This document shows positions 8,097 to 17,478 of a stretch of 64,000 nt of DNA, in pieces. The first letter of the stretch is position 1, and each line of letters starts with the position of its first letter. The position numbers were made by a program, and so were the translations under genes. The stretch is from Massilia pinisoli (GTDB taxonomy: Bacteria > Pseudomonadota > Gammaproteobacteria > Burkholderiales > Burkholderiaceae_D), in assembly GCF_024753285.1 (NCBI RefSeq), contig NZ_JANUGW010000003.1, positions 413,952 to 477,951 of the forward strand, read 5' to 3'. The notes beneath the pieces were generated by a model that worked only from the letters and a program-made list of their open reading frames with translations, was not told the origin of the DNA and ran no database searches.

Positions 8097-11000
8097 CTAA
8101 CGGGGCGACAGCCAGCGACCCCACCCGCGCAAGGCTTGCTGATATCGCGTAAACAACCGCAGCCAGCGCACGCGCCGCGGGCCATCCGCATACGCCAGCG
8201 CCGCCTTGATCTCGATCCGCCACGTCGTCCCGGCACCGGGCGCCGTGCGCAGGACGGCATCCGCATGGATCAGGCGGGCCCGCTCTTCGATGCCGGGCAG
8301 GCCCCAGTGGCCTTGCTTGGCGTCGGCGTCGACGTCGATGCCGCGTCCGTCGTCGCGCACGGTCAGCACGAGGGCGCGCGCACCATACTCGACGATTACG
8401 TCGTGCTGCTGCGCATCCGCATGGCGGAAGGCGTTGCGCAACGCTTCGCGTCCGATGGCGCACAGCTCCTGCTCGACGATCGGATGCAGCGCCCGTGCCT
8501 CGCCCACGCAGCTCAGCGTGAACCGCTGGCCCGGCGCGGCGTCCTGCTCGCCCACCATGCGCAGATACTCGTGCAGCGCGGGCCCGTTGCGCTCCACCGC
8601 GCGCAACGCGGTGATCTTGTCGCGGCCTTCCCGGATGGCGTACGTGGCGTCGCCCAGGCTGCGTCGCAGCGCGTCGCCGAGGCCGGATTCGGAGTCGGGC
8701 AGGATCGTCTCCACCTTCAGCACGAAGCCCTGGAACGTCTGCAGCACGGTGTCGTGCAGGTCGCGCGCGATGCGTTCGCGCTCTTCCAGCTGCGCGCTCA
8801 GGCGCGCGGTGAGCGTGCGGGTCAGGTAGCGCACGCGCAGACAGTAGCCGAGCCAGAGCAGCAGCAGTCCGGCCACGATGCACGTCACCTTGAAGTACAC
8901 GGTCTGCACGAGGGTCGGCGCGATGCGCAGGTCGAGCGTGCGTTCGTTGTCGCTCCACGCGCCGTCCTCGTTCATGGCACGCACGCGGAATCGATAGTCG
9001 CCGGGACCGAGTCCCGTATAGGTGGCGCTGCGTTCGGTCCCGGTCTGCCACGCGTCGTCCACGCCGTCGAGCCGGTAGCTGAACACGACACGCTCGGGGC
9101 GGCTCAGCGCGGGCGCCGTGAAGTCGAAGCGCAGGCGCGTCGTGCCGGCGCGGATATTGGGCGGCTGCGTCGGCGCGTAGGCGACGTCGTCCCCCGTCAC
9201 CGCCAGCAGCGACGGCTGCGGCGCGGGAAGCGTGTCGTCGCGCCGCGCCAGGTCGGCCTCGACGATGCCGTCCGTCGTCGTCACCCACAAGCGGCCGTTC
9301 ACCATCCGCAGCGACACCACGCCCGCGGCGGTGCCGGTGTAGCCGTCGCGTACGCCCATCAGTGCATAGCGCAGCGGCGCGCCGGTCTCCACCGCCCGGC
9401 GCCAATCGCTCGCCTCGATACGCAAGAGGCCCGTGCTGCCGTTGAGCCAGCGGGCGCCGTCGGGGGCCACGACAAAGCCGGTGACACGCTGCAGCACGTC
9501 GTCGCGCAGCGCGCGCAGGCGCCGGAACCGCCCGGCATGGGAGACGACCACGCCGCCTTCGCCAGCCACGACCAGTTCCGGCGCCGAGGACACGGACGTC
9601 ACCTCGCCGATGCCGCCCAGCGCCGCCTGGTCATATTCCGTCCGCACGCGACCGCCCTCGAACAGCACGAGGCGTCCGTCGGCCAGCGCACGCCACATCT
9701 GGCCATGCTTCCCCGGTGCGCTGAACACGAACTCGGCGTCGCGCAATTCGCCGATCGGCTTCCAGTCGCGGCCATCCCACAACTGCACCGGGACGTTGAA
9801 TCCGCCGAGCCAGACACGTTCCCCGTCACTGCGTGCCCACGCGGCCAACGGCAGGGGCCCCGGCAGATCGACATGGGTGTCGCCGCCGGCGCGACGCAGC
9901 AGGATGCCGTCTTCCCTGAGGAGCACGACCGTGCCGTCCGGGTCGACCGTCGCGCCCCGGTACTTGTCCGGCAATGCCGTGAGGCTGCGCGCGGCGGGGG
10001 CGTAGCGCCATCCCCGTTTTTCCTGCGGCGCAACGACCCACACGCTGCCATCCGCGTCGGGCGCGACATGGAAATCGCCCTTGATCGCCGGCAGCCCCAC
10101 GGGACGCAGGGTGTTGCGGCGGAAGCGCTCGATGCCGGTCGGCGAACCGAGCCAGATGTCGCCTTCGCGGTCTTCGAAGATGACGCGGGGCGCCAAGGAA
10201 CCCAGTTGGCCACGCTGGTCGAGCCGGCTCGTCGTGGCCGCGGCCACGTCGATGTAGCCGCCAGCATCCTTGCCGGCGGACGCGGCCAGGCAGACGCCGG
10301 TCGGGCAACGCAGCGCCCACAGGTTGCCGGCACGGTCGAAGATGGCCGTGCTGCCCGATATGTGGCTGAGGTAGGCCGGTGGCGCGGACGCGCCGGCCGC
10401 GGGCGCCGCAACGAGCGCAAGAAACCGGTCCCCGCCAACCCAGAGCCGGCCGTCCGGCGCGATCCTGAATCCCTGGATTCTTTCCGACTGTTCGCCGTTT
10501 CCCTTGCGCAGTTCAATGGGGATGCAGCGGCCCGTGGTCCGGTCGTAACGGAACAAATGGCTGAGTGTCGTGCCCCACAACTGTCCGTCAGGGCCGAGCG
10601 CAGTCGCGACAGCTTCATCGGGACAGCCTTGCGCCGCGCCGAGCACCGACCAGCGCCCGTCCTTCAGATGGCGCAAGCCATACGACGTGGCCACCCAGAC
10701 CGACCCATCGCGATCGCGTTTCACGTCATTGGCCCAGTTGACGGGGCCGCCGTTCGTCGCAGGAGCGATGTGTTCGAGCCTGCCGTCCGGGTGGAGTACG
10801 CTCAGGCCCGGGGCCTCGTAGCCGATGTACAGATCGCCGTTGGGCTGGGGCGCCAAATCCGAGATCCGGGGACTTTGCAAATGCGCGCCGTTCGTCGCGG
10901 CGAATAGGTAGAAACGCACGCCATCGAAGCGGTACAGGCCATTCGGCGTTCCCAGCCACAGCCAGCCATCGGGCGTCTGCGCCATGCGCGTGACCTGCAC

Positions 11001-11132
11001 CGGCGCCCCGTCGCTCGCGGTCCAGACGGCGTGATTGTAGTCCGCGAAGGTCGGGTCATGATCCTGTCCGAAAGCCGCCCCGCTCAAGACAATACCGAGC
11101 AGCGCGCAGCAGAATCGTTGCATCCGGATCAT
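8097..11132 (-). CDS. Large sensor histidine kinase, beta-propeller / Y_Y_Y / HisKA_3
   Basis: A 1011-residue membrane kinase. The N-terminus carries a signal peptide (MQRFCCALLGIVLSGAAFGQ; a start five codons internal to the frame's first ATG is possible). Residues about 30-640 form repeated propeller units with the Reg_prop signature (for example GWLWLGTPNGLYRFDGVRF), then a Y_Y_Y domain (about 655-740) and one membrane helix at about 743-765. The cytoplasmic part has HisKA_3 with the phospho-acceptor His793 in ARDLHDTV and an HATPase_c domain (DDGRGIDVDAD). The periplasmic module of this family senses unknown, often polysaccharide-related signals. LuxR-type response regulators normally pair with HisKA_3 kinases, but none is adjacent, so this is an orphan kinase here. 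It ends 3 bp from the convergent MocR gene. Confidence 0.85.
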   Translation of the reverse strand: MIRMQRFCCALLGIVLSGAAFGQDHDPTFADYNHAVWTASDGAPVQVTRMAQTPDGWLWLGTPNGLYRFDGVRFYLFAATNGAHLQSPRISDLAPQPNGDLYIGYEAPGLSVLHPDGRLEHIAPATNGGPVNWANDVKRDRDGSVWVATSYGLRHLKDGRWSVLGAAQGCPDEAVATALGPDGQLWGTTLSHLFRYDRTTGRCIPIELRKGNGEQSERIQGFRIAPDGRLWVGGDRFLALVAAPAAGASAPPAYLSHISGSTAIFDRAGNLWALRCPTGVCLAASAGKDAGGYIDVAAATTSRLDQRGQLGSLAPRVIFEDREGDIWLGSPTGIERFRRNTLRPVGLPAIKGDFHVAPDADGSVWVVAPQEKRGWRYAPAARSLTALPDKYRGATVDPDGTVVLLREDGILLRRAGGDTHVDLPGPLPLAAWARSDGERVWLGGFNVPVQLWDGRDWKPIGELRDAEFVFSAPGKHGQMWRALADGRLVLFEGGRVRTEYDQAALGGIGEVTSVSSAPELVVAGEGGVVVSHAGRFRRLRALRDDVLQRVTGFVVAPDGARWLNGSTGLLRIEASDWRRAVETGAPLRYALMGVRDGYTGTAAGVVSLRMVNGRLWVTTTDGIVEADLARRDDTLPAPQPSLLAVTGDDVAYAPTQPPNIRAGTTRLRFDFTAPALSRPERVVFSYRLDGVDDAWQTGTERSATYTGLGPGDYRFRVRAMNEDGAWSDNERTLDLRIAPTLVQTVYFKVTCIVAGLLLLWLGYCLRVRYLTRTLTARLSAQLEERERIARDLHDTVLQTFQGFVLKVETILPDSESGLGDALRRSLGDATYAIREGRDKITALRAVERNGPALHEYLRMVGEQDAAPGQRFTLSCVGEARALHPIVEQELCAIGREALRNAFRHADAQQHDVIVEYGARALVLTVRDDGRGIDVDADAKQGHWGLPGIEERARLIHADAVLRTAPGAGTTWRIEIKAALAYADGPRRVRWLRLFTRYQQALRGWGRWLSPR

Positions 11133-11239
11133 TTCCGCGCTCGCCCCATCGTGTCGACTCCGTTCAGTGTTACCTCATGAATAAGGTCCCATTGTAGAGT
11201 TTCCGAGCGTTTTCAGCAGAGGGCGACTGTCCAGGCAGC

Positions 11240-11668
11240 TTACTCGCCCGGTCCAGGATCGTCCGGATTGTCATTTTCCCAATGCAGCACGATCTCCTTC
11301 GGCGCGGTGCCCAGCTTGACGGTCCGTTTGAAGGTCTTGCCCTCGGCCGCCGCGCTAATGCGGTACGTCCCGGCCGGCAGCTTGGCGAAGAACATCGGGC
11401 CGACGTTCGCGACGCTCAGCAGGTCGGTGCCCTTGGCGTCCATGATGTCGAGCTGGATGTCGGACCGGTAGGCGCCGCTCTGTTGCGTGGCGAAGGTCAG
11501 CAGCAGGTTGTAGTCGGCGCGCTGGGCTTTCATGGCGGCTTGCTCTTCCAGGCCGACGCCGCCGTTGGCGTAGGTGATGCCGTTCTGTTGCTGCGGGGTG
11601 GTGGCCGCCAGGACGGCGGCCGGGGTCAGGCAGGCGGCGAGGATGACGGCCGCAAGTGTGCGTTGCAT
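11240..11668 (-). CDS. Small secreted protein with carboxypeptidase-regulatory-like fold
   Basis: A 142-residue protein starting at the ATG preceded by GGAGG; an upstream in-frame ATG would add an implausible arginine-rich extension. Residues 1-22 are a signal peptide (MQRTLAAVILAACLTPAAVLA). The mature part contains a segment (GPMFFAKLPAGTYRISAAAEGKTFKRTVKL) typical of small beta-sandwich carboxypeptidase-regulatory or transthyretin-like domains, which usually act as carbohydrate- or surface-binding modules. No catalytic residue is visible. It lies downstream of no other gene on its strand and appears to be a single-gene unit. Confidence 0.7.
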   Translation of the reverse strand: MQRTLAAVILAACLTPAAVLAATTPQQQNGITYANGGVGLEEQAAMKAQRADYNLLLTFATQQSGAYRSDIQLDIMDAKGTDLLSVANVGPMFFAKLPAGTYRISAAAEGKTFKRTVKLGTAPKEIVLHWENDNPDDPGPGE

Positions 11669-11916
11669 GGCATTCCTCCTTCTGATGATGTAAATATCAC
11701 AACGGTCATTATCGCGCTGTCGGGCCGGAAGGGGCGCGCGCCTGGTGTTGCAAGGTTGGCAAGTCAAGCGGCGATTCGATTCCGTTGCATATTCGCCAGT
11801 CGGGAACCGTGCGCGGGTGTTCCGTATAAGTTGCCAAGCCTTAACTGTTATACTGACGCCCCCGCGCCCGCCGGCGTCAATGTGCCGCGCGCGACAGCAG
11901 ACTGGTAAGCCTTACG

Positions 11917-13317
11917 ATGATCGACAACCTGGCAGCAACCGCCGCCGACCTCCAATCCCCAGCGCTAGATGAGACGGCAGCCGCTGCTGTCGACCCGCTG
12001 CAGACGCACTTCCAGGACGGAGTGGCGCCGGACGAGATCGAGCATGTATATCACCTCAAGCGCGCGCAGCCGATGCTGCAGGCGTTCACGGCGCTGTTCC
12101 ACGGCTCGCAGGACGGCGTGATCGTGCGCCTGCTCGTGCTGCGCGAACTCGCGTCCGACGCGATGGATTCCGCGTTCTCGCGCGCCGACATCAACCAGAA
12201 ATTCGCCTACCTGATCCCGGAAAGCCTGGAGACGGTGCTGGGCCGCCTGCGCAGCCACGGCCTGCTCGCGTGGGACAACCCGGCCGCCGTCTACCGCATC
12301 ACGCCGCTGGCGCGCAACGTGCTGGCCGCCCTCGACACCCTGCTCGCGCTGGGCAAGCCGGAAGAGGACGAGGCCGAGATGGGCTTCCTGCTGTCGCAGG
12401 TGGCGGGCGCGCAAGCCGTCGGCGGCGTCACTGTGGAGCAGCTGAAGCATCTACTGGGCCGCCTCGTCGAGCTGCACGAGGAATTCCGCGACGCGATCGC
12501 ATCCGGCTCCGAATTCCGCCTGCGCGCGTCGCAGGCCAAGTGGCACATGGCGTGCGACTGGGTGGAGAAGGGCTCCGTGATCCTGCGCGCCATCACGTCC
12601 GACGAGCGCGCCGATTCGGCCACGCACCGCGCGGCGCAGGCGATCGGCCGCGCGCAATCGCAGCTGCTCAACATGCAGGGCATGTTCTCGCGCGCGCTGA
12701 ACCAGATCGAGCGCCAGCGCGTGCACCTGGGCCAGTCGGGCCTGTCGACGACGGACATCAAGCGCTGGCTGCTGGCGCACGACGACCTCGCGAGCCTCGC
12801 CGAGGACGCGATCGACCGCCCTGTCGTCCCGCTGTTCACGACGCCGGCCGAAATGATCGACGTCGCCGAAACGGAACTGATGATGGAGCGCGTGGCGGCT
12901 GTCGCGCCGACGGGCCTGCCGAGCGGCGAGGACGCGGCGATGACCATCAACGACAACCCCGCCATGCAGGCGGAGCTGGACGACTGGATCAAGCGCCTGT
13001 CCGATTTCGCCAACCTGGACAACTTCCCCGTGATGGCCGAAGGCGCGCCGCGCAGCGTGGCGATCCAGGAATCGCTGCTGCCGGCCAGCTTCGCCGTCGC
13101 GTCGTACCGCGCTTCTCTGCTGCCCCTGCTGGGCGATCCGGCCGAGGCGAATTTGCAGGGCCCGACGGCCGAACTGGCGCGCCTGCCCGTGCGCTTCGAC
13201 TCGGCCGACGAAATGATCGCGCTGGACGACCCGCACATCGCGGCCATCTCGCGCGCGACCCTCTCACTGAATCTCGATCTACCGAGCACCCCGGAAAGCA
13301 ACACGCAAGATGAATGA
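11917..13317 (+). CDS. mksF: MukF/MksF-like kleisin subunit of a condensin
   Basis: A 466-residue protein, first gene of a three-gene unit. The N-terminal part (about residues 40-150) reads as a winged-helix pair (VIVRLLVLRELASDAMDSAFSR..., then ETVLGRLRSHGLLAWDNPAAVYRITPLARNVL), followed by a long helical middle (about 165-290) and a C-terminal winged-helix-like segment. This is the layout of MukF-type kleisins that bridge the two ATPase heads of an SMC dimer. The assignment leans on operon order, on the overlap with a MukE-like gene (8 bp), and on the SMC-like ATPase that follows. Sequence similarity to characterised MksF cannot be measured here. No strong ribosome-binding site is visible at this start. 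Confidence 0.6.
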   Translation: MIDNLAATAADLQSPALDETAAAAVDPLQTHFQDGVAPDEIEHVYHLKRAQPMLQAFTALFHGSQDGVIVRLLVLRELASDAMDSAFSRADINQKFAYLIPESLETVLGRLRSHGLLAWDNPAAVYRITPLARNVLAALDTLLALGKPEEDEAEMGFLLSQVAGAQAVGGVTVEQLKHLLGRLVELHEEFRDAIASGSEFRLRASQAKWHMACDWVEKGSVILRAITSDERADSATHRAAQAIGRAQSQLLNMQGMFSRALNQIERQRVHLGQSGLSTTDIKRWLLAHDDLASLAEDAIDRPVVPLFTTPAEMIDVAETELMMERVAAVAPTGLPSGEDAAMTINDNPAMQAELDDWIKRLSDFANLDNFPVMAEGAPRSVAIQESLLPASFAVASYRASLLPLLGDPAEANLQGPTAELARLPVRFDSADEMIALDDPHIAAISRATLSLNLDLPSTPESNTQDE

Positions 13318-14032
13318 CGACGCCCAAATCCTGATCGCGCGCCTGCTCACGCACCAGACCCTGCGCCGCGACGACAAGATAGTCAAGCGCGCGCTGTCCG
13401 ACGACCTGTTCCGCGCCGAGATCGACAAGCGCCTGCTCGAATGCGGCCTGAAACTCCTCGACAACGTGTACGCGGACCACGTCACGCTGGCCCTGCACCG
13501 CAACGTCGAGCCGAAGATCTTCGGCGCCAAGGACATCTGGCAGAACAATAATTTCGGCCTCACGCGCGACGGCGTGGCGCTGCTCGTCGTGCTGTGGGCG
13601 CAGATCATCCTGCCCAAGCGCCAGCGCCAGGAAACCCACCAGGCCATCGACGTCGACCAGTCCGACATGTTCGACAAGGACAATCCGATCCCGCGTGCGG
13701 AAGACACGTCGATCGGCATCTCGTACACGGCGCTTCTCGCCGACTTCGGCGAGAAGCTGGGCAAGAAGACCCGGATGGACATGAACCTGGGCCTGCTGTC
13801 GAAGCTCGGCTTCATCGAGCGCCGCGGCGACGTGATCCTCGAAGGTCCGCTGCTGGACCTGCTGATGGACACCGACGTGCTGAAGGAACGCATCATCAAC
13901 GGCGCGCTGGCCGACGTGTTCAAGCGCGCCCCGCTGGCCGCAGCGCCGCGCCGCCACGTCAGCGAAGCCGCGAACGACGAGCCGACGGAACCCGTCGACA
14001 CGGCCGCCGACACCGACACGCCCCAAGCTTAA
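13310..14032 (+). CDS. mksE: MukE/MksE-like condensin subunit
   Basis: A 240-residue protein whose ATG overlaps the end of the previous gene, so translation is probably coupled. It is helical with two winged-helix-like parts, including LTRDGVALLVVLWAQIILPKRQ and the C-terminal LGLLSKLGFIERRGDVILEGPLLDLLMDTDVLKE, which resembles the DNA- or kleisin-binding wing of MukE-type proteins. Known MukE dimers bind the kleisin MukF and modulate the SMC ATPase. The final 30 residues are acidic and alanine-rich and probably disordered. Function is inferred mainly from the set of three; the family is divergent and often annotated as hypothetical. Confidence 0.6.
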   Translation: MNDDAQILIARLLTHQTLRRDDKIVKRALSDDLFRAEIDKRLLECGLKLLDNVYADHVTLALHRNVEPKIFGAKDIWQNNNFGLTRDGVALLVVLWAQIILPKRQRQETHQAIDVDQSDMFDKDNPIPRAEDTSIGISYTALLADFGEKLGKKTRMDMNLGLLSKLGFIERRGDVILEGPLLDLLMDTDVLKERIINGALADVFKRAPLAAAPRRHVSEAANDEPTEPVDTAADTDTPQA

Positions 14033-14041
14033 GAGACCCGC

Positions 14042-16870
14042 ATGTTCCACATTAAATCCCTCGAGCTGGTCCACTGGGACTACTGGCAGCGCATCAAGAA
14101 CATCCCACTCGACGCCAAGATCATCACCATCGCGGGCCAGAACGGCTCCGGCAAGACGACGTTGCTGGACGCGCTGCGCACCCTGTTCGGCCTCGATTGC
14201 TCGATGGGCCGCACGTACAAGCACTACGCGCGCCACTCGGGCCAGCAAAGCGCCTGGCTGCGCGCCGTCGTCGACAACAAACCGGTCGGCCGCCAGCTGT
14301 CGAACCGGCCGTTCCGCCATTCCGGCTTTTTCAGCGACGACGAAGTCACCTTGTTCTGCCAGGTGCAGAAGAACGGCGGCGACTGGAAGCGCCAGTACCT
14401 GATGCGACCCGGGAACATCCAGATCGAGGAAGTGACGGAAGCGACGGACTGGCTCGGCGTCGAGAACTACCGCAAGCGCCTCGCCTCGGCGGGCCTGTCG
14501 CCGGCGATGTCGAAGGTGCTGGCACTGGAGCAGGGCGAGACCGACAAGCTGTGCGAATACGCGCCGCGCCAGTTGCTGGACCTCGTGTTCCAGGTGTTCG
14601 GCGACAAGGAAGTGCTGGATGCGTACGACGAGGCGAAGCGCCACCAGCGCGACACCGAGTCGGAGCTGAAGCGCTTCGAGGCCGAGCTGGAAACGTCGCG
14701 CATCAACCTGGAAGGCCTGCGCCTGCGGGTGGCGAACTACCACCAGTGGGAAGACCTGAACAAGGAACGCCGCGCCCTCGTCGAGGAAGTGCTGCCGAGC
14801 CTCGAGTACCACGAGGCGCGCGAAAAGGCCGCGAACGTCAGCCGCGCGCTGCGCGAGGCGAAGAAGCCGCTGATGCAGGCGGACGGCCTCCTGTCCGAGA
14901 AGCGCAACGCGCTCGCCGCGCAGCAGCGCGCGCTGACGGAAGCGCAGCAGCAGGAAGTGAAACTCGAACAGGAAGCGAACGAGCTCGCGAGCCGCCTGAC
15001 GCAGGTGAACGCGAAACTCAAGCCGCTGGAAAGCCTGCTCGAACAGAAGGAACGCCTGAATAAACTGGCGGCGGACGCCGGTGCCGACATCGCGGAAGTG
15101 GCGACCCAGCTGGAAGCGAAAGAGGCGGAACTCGCGAAGAAGAAGGCCGAGCGCGAAGCGCTGGCCACGCGCATCGCGGGCGAGCTGGCGACGATCTCCG
15201 CGCTGCAGGGCAAGACGACGATGCCCGAGCCGGAAGCCCAGCGCCAGATGCGCCGCGCGCTGCGCGATGCTGGCATCCCGCACGCCATGCTGTCGGACAT
15301 CGTCGAAGTGACGGACCCGAAGTGGCAGGGCGCCGTCGAGGGTGTGCTCGGTGGTTATGCGTCCGTCGTGCTGCTGGAGCGCGCGAAGGATGCGCCGGCC
15401 GCGTACAAGCTCGCGGAGAAGGAGCGCTACCGCCACTTCATCGTGCCCGACTGCGTCGACGCGCCGGTCGTCAAGGACGATACCTTGCTGTCCGTCGTGC
15501 GTTTCAGCTCGAAGGCGCCGTCCTGGCTGATCGACCAGCTGGAACGCATCGAGCGCGTGGAGTCCGTCGACGCCGGCTTCAAGAGCGATGCCGACGAATG
15601 GATCACGCCGGACGCCTACCACCGCGAACGCCGCGGCGGCCGCTCGCTGTTCGTCGAACCGTCGCGCTATCGCTTCGGCGCGGCCGGCAAGACGCAGCGC
15701 CTGGAAGCCATCCAGAAGGCGCTGCCGTCGCTGGAAGCGCAGGAAGACACGTTGACGCTCGCGATCAGCAAGCTGGCGGCCGAAGTGTCCGCGCTGCGCG
15801 TACGCATCGCGGGTGTGGACGCGGCGAAGGAGCTCTCGGCGCGCCAGGCGGAATTCGAGGAAGCTACGCGCGCGCTGGAGCCGTTGAAGGCCGAGCGCCT
15901 GCAGGTCGGCGCGCGCCTGGGTGAGCTGCAAGTCCTGATCAAGAACGCGACCGTCACGCGCACGCGCGCGGACACCGTCTGGCAGAACGCCCGCATGGCG
16001 CTGTCGGAAGCGGAAGCGGGCATGCGCCTGAACAACCGCCGCGTGATCGAGCAGCGGAGCGAGCATGCGCGCGAGCTGCTCACGTTGCGCCGCTCGTGGC
16101 GCCACGTGCCGAAGTCGTGGCGCAGCGCGCAGCAGCGCGCGACGCTCGTCGCGACGCACCAGAACGCGCACCAGGTCAAGCTGCGCATGAATTCCCTCGA
16201 TGCGTCGCTCGCGCGCGGCGACTGGGAGCAGGACCCGACCGTCATCGACCAGTACGCGCGCCTGAACGACCAGCTGTCCGGCCGCCAGGTGGAGACGGAG
16301 GAGCGCCGCTACCAGAACAACCGCGCGATCGAGGCGACGGACAATGCGCGCGGGGCCTATATCGAGCGCCTGCGCTACACGATCAAGACCTATTCGAAGA
16401 ACATCCGCGAACTGGGCGAGCTGGCGAACATCGACGTCTCGGTGGACCCGGTGCGCCTGGAGAACGACGACGTGCAGCTGGCGCAGGCCGGCCTCCACGT
16501 GCGTTTCAAGTTCGACGGCAAGGGCCAGATCGGCATGAACGACGGCGAGGCGTCCGGCGGCCAGCAGGTCATGAAGTCGCTCGTGCTGCTCATCGGCCTG
16601 TTGAAATCGGAAGAAGGCTCCGGCGGCTTCGTGTTCATCGACGAACCGTTCGCCCACCTGGACATCCGCAACATCCAGCTGGTCGGCGAGTTCCTGAAGA
16701 ACACCGACGCGCAATACCTGATGACGACGCCGCTGACGCACAACACGGACGTCTACGATCCGTCCGACCTCACGCTCATCACGAGCAAGAAGAAGAAGGA
16801 CGTGCAGTGGGCCCAACCGATCTTCGTGCTGCAGCGGCGGCGCGAGGGCGAGGCGGAGAAGGCGGCGTAA
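14042..16870 (+). CDS. mksB: SMC-like ATPase, MukB/MksB/JetC type
   Basis: A 942-residue condensin ATPase. Walker A is at residues 32-40 (GQNGSGKTT). Two long coiled-coil arms (about 190-400 and 565-760) flank a hinge-like globular part (about 405-540, beginning near MRRALRDAGIPHAMLSDIVE). The C-terminal head has the ABC signature SGGQQ near residue 837 and Walker B with the D-loop (FIDEPFAHLD) near 865-875. It is shorter than MukB (about 1,480 residues) and matches the shorter MksB/JetC group in layout. With the two upstream genes it forms an MksFEB set; such complexes compact and segregate chromosomes, or with a fourth nuclease subunit (MksG/JetD) act as the Wadjet plasmid defence. No fourth gene is present; a terminator follows 21 bp downstream. 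Confidence 0.75.
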   Translation: MFHIKSLELVHWDYWQRIKNIPLDAKIITIAGQNGSGKTTLLDALRTLFGLDCSMGRTYKHYARHSGQQSAWLRAVVDNKPVGRQLSNRPFRHSGFFSDDEVTLFCQVQKNGGDWKRQYLMRPGNIQIEEVTEATDWLGVENYRKRLASAGLSPAMSKVLALEQGETDKLCEYAPRQLLDLVFQVFGDKEVLDAYDEAKRHQRDTESELKRFEAELETSRINLEGLRLRVANYHQWEDLNKERRALVEEVLPSLEYHEAREKAANVSRALREAKKPLMQADGLLSEKRNALAAQQRALTEAQQQEVKLEQEANELASRLTQVNAKLKPLESLLEQKERLNKLAADAGADIAEVATQLEAKEAELAKKKAEREALATRIAGELATISALQGKTTMPEPEAQRQMRRALRDAGIPHAMLSDIVEVTDPKWQGAVEGVLGGYASVVLLERAKDAPAAYKLAEKERYRHFIVPDCVDAPVVKDDTLLSVVRFSSKAPSWLIDQLERIERVESVDAGFKSDADEWITPDAYHRERRGGRSLFVEPSRYRFGAAGKTQRLEAIQKALPSLEAQEDTLTLAISKLAAEVSALRVRIAGVDAAKELSARQAEFEEATRALEPLKAERLQVGARLGELQVLIKNATVTRTRADTVWQNARMALSEAEAGMRLNNRRVIEQRSEHARELLTLRRSWRHVPKSWRSAQQRATLVATHQNAHQVKLRMNSLDASLARGDWEQDPTVIDQYARLNDQLSGRQVETEERRYQNNRAIEATDNARGAYIERLRYTIKTYSKNIRELGELANIDVSVDPVRLENDDVQLAQAGLHVRFKFDGKGQIGMNDGEASGGQQVMKSLVLLIGLLKSEEGSGGFVFIDEPFAHLDIRNIQLVGEFLKNTDAQYLMTTPLTHNTDVYDPSDLTLITSKKKKDVQWAQPIFVLQRRREGEAEKAA

Positions 16871-16891
16871 ACGTGGGCTTCACGATGGCAT

Positions 16892-16926
16892 AAAAAAACC
16901 GGCGTTCGCAAACGCCGGTTTTTTTT
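16892..16926. terminator. Strong bidirectional intrinsic terminator
   Basis: A perfect hairpin with GC-rich core ACCGGCGTT / AACGCCGGT and the four-base loop CGCA is flanked by seven A on the left and eight T on the right, so it can stop transcription in both directions. It separates the condensin operon from the convergent membrane-protein gene ending at 16941. Confidence 0.92.
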
Positions 16927-16940
16927 CATCCGCGGTCGGG

Positions 16941-17453
16941 TCAGATCTCGCCGATTTCCTTGCGCTTGCGCTGGCGCCAGCGCATGAAGCTCGCGGAGAA
17001 GGTGGCGAAATACGCGGCCGTGATCCCGAGGCACAGCATCGTGACGGGGCTGTCCGTGAAGCGCGGGTTCGGTTTGTTGCTGCCCTGGTTCATGTAGATC
17101 TCGATGCCGAGGTAGATCACGCGCGCCACCAGCAGCATGGCGACGAGGATGCCCATGCGCGACGGCGGCGTGAAGAAGTAGCCTTCCGGCGTGTCCTCGA
17201 AGCGCGTGCGGCGCAGGCCATACGTGCCCAGCGCGATGCCCGCGATGGCGCCGCCGGCCAGCGCGGCCAGCTGGAACGGGCGGTCGCCCAGTTCCGACGC
17301 GGGGATCAGGAGCATGACGGCGAACACGAACAGGCCCGTGTAGTGGCGCGACATGATGGAGCGCTGGCGCGTCATCTGCTGCTTCAGGCGCGAATAGATG
17401 CGCCACACGAGCAGCGGGACGAGGGCGATCAGGGCGAGGGTGGTCAGGCTCAT
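16941..17453 (-). CDS. Multi-pass membrane protein, unknown function (paralogue A)
   Basis: A 170-residue protein with an N-terminal membrane helix (TLALIALVPLLVWRIYSRL), then about four further helices and a charged C-terminus ending RKRKEIGEI. The segment PLLVWRIYSRLKQQMTRQRS is closely matched in the next gene (PLVLWRMYSRIKRLTTRQRS), as is a central FEDTPEGYFFTPPSRMG / FEQVGDEFFFTPHAPIG motif, so the two are tandem paralogues of about 165 residues. The topology resembles small CcdC/DUF1453-like membrane proteins, but I do not make that assignment. No catalytic motif is seen. Transcribed after paralogue B on the minus strand. Confidence 0.7.
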   Translation of the reverse strand: MSLTTLALIALVPLLVWRIYSRLKQQMTRQRSIMSRHYTGLFVFAVMLLIPASELGDRPFQLAALAGGAIAGIALGTYGLRRTRFEDTPEGYFFTPPSRMGILVAMLLVARVIYLGIEIYMNQGSNKPNPRFTDSPVTMLCLGITAAYFATFSASFMRWRQRKRKEIGEI

Positions 17454-17478
17454 TCGATAAAACTCGTGCGATAAAAAC

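Noticed and set aside
11826..11854. TATACT (11849-11854) as promoter of the condensin operon
   Set aside because: No -35 at 16 to 18 bp; TTGCCA is only 12 bp away. The true promoter is not identified.
12989..16816. A 1275-residue open frame opposite the condensin genes
   Set aside because: It is antisense to three well-supported genes, is dominated by Arg, Val and Leu typical of high-GC shadow frames, and shows no domain.
16927..17460. Search for the Wadjet nuclease gene (JetD/MksG) after the condensin operon
   Set aside because: The terminator is followed by a convergent membrane-protein gene, and no nuclease-like frame is present within several kilobases.
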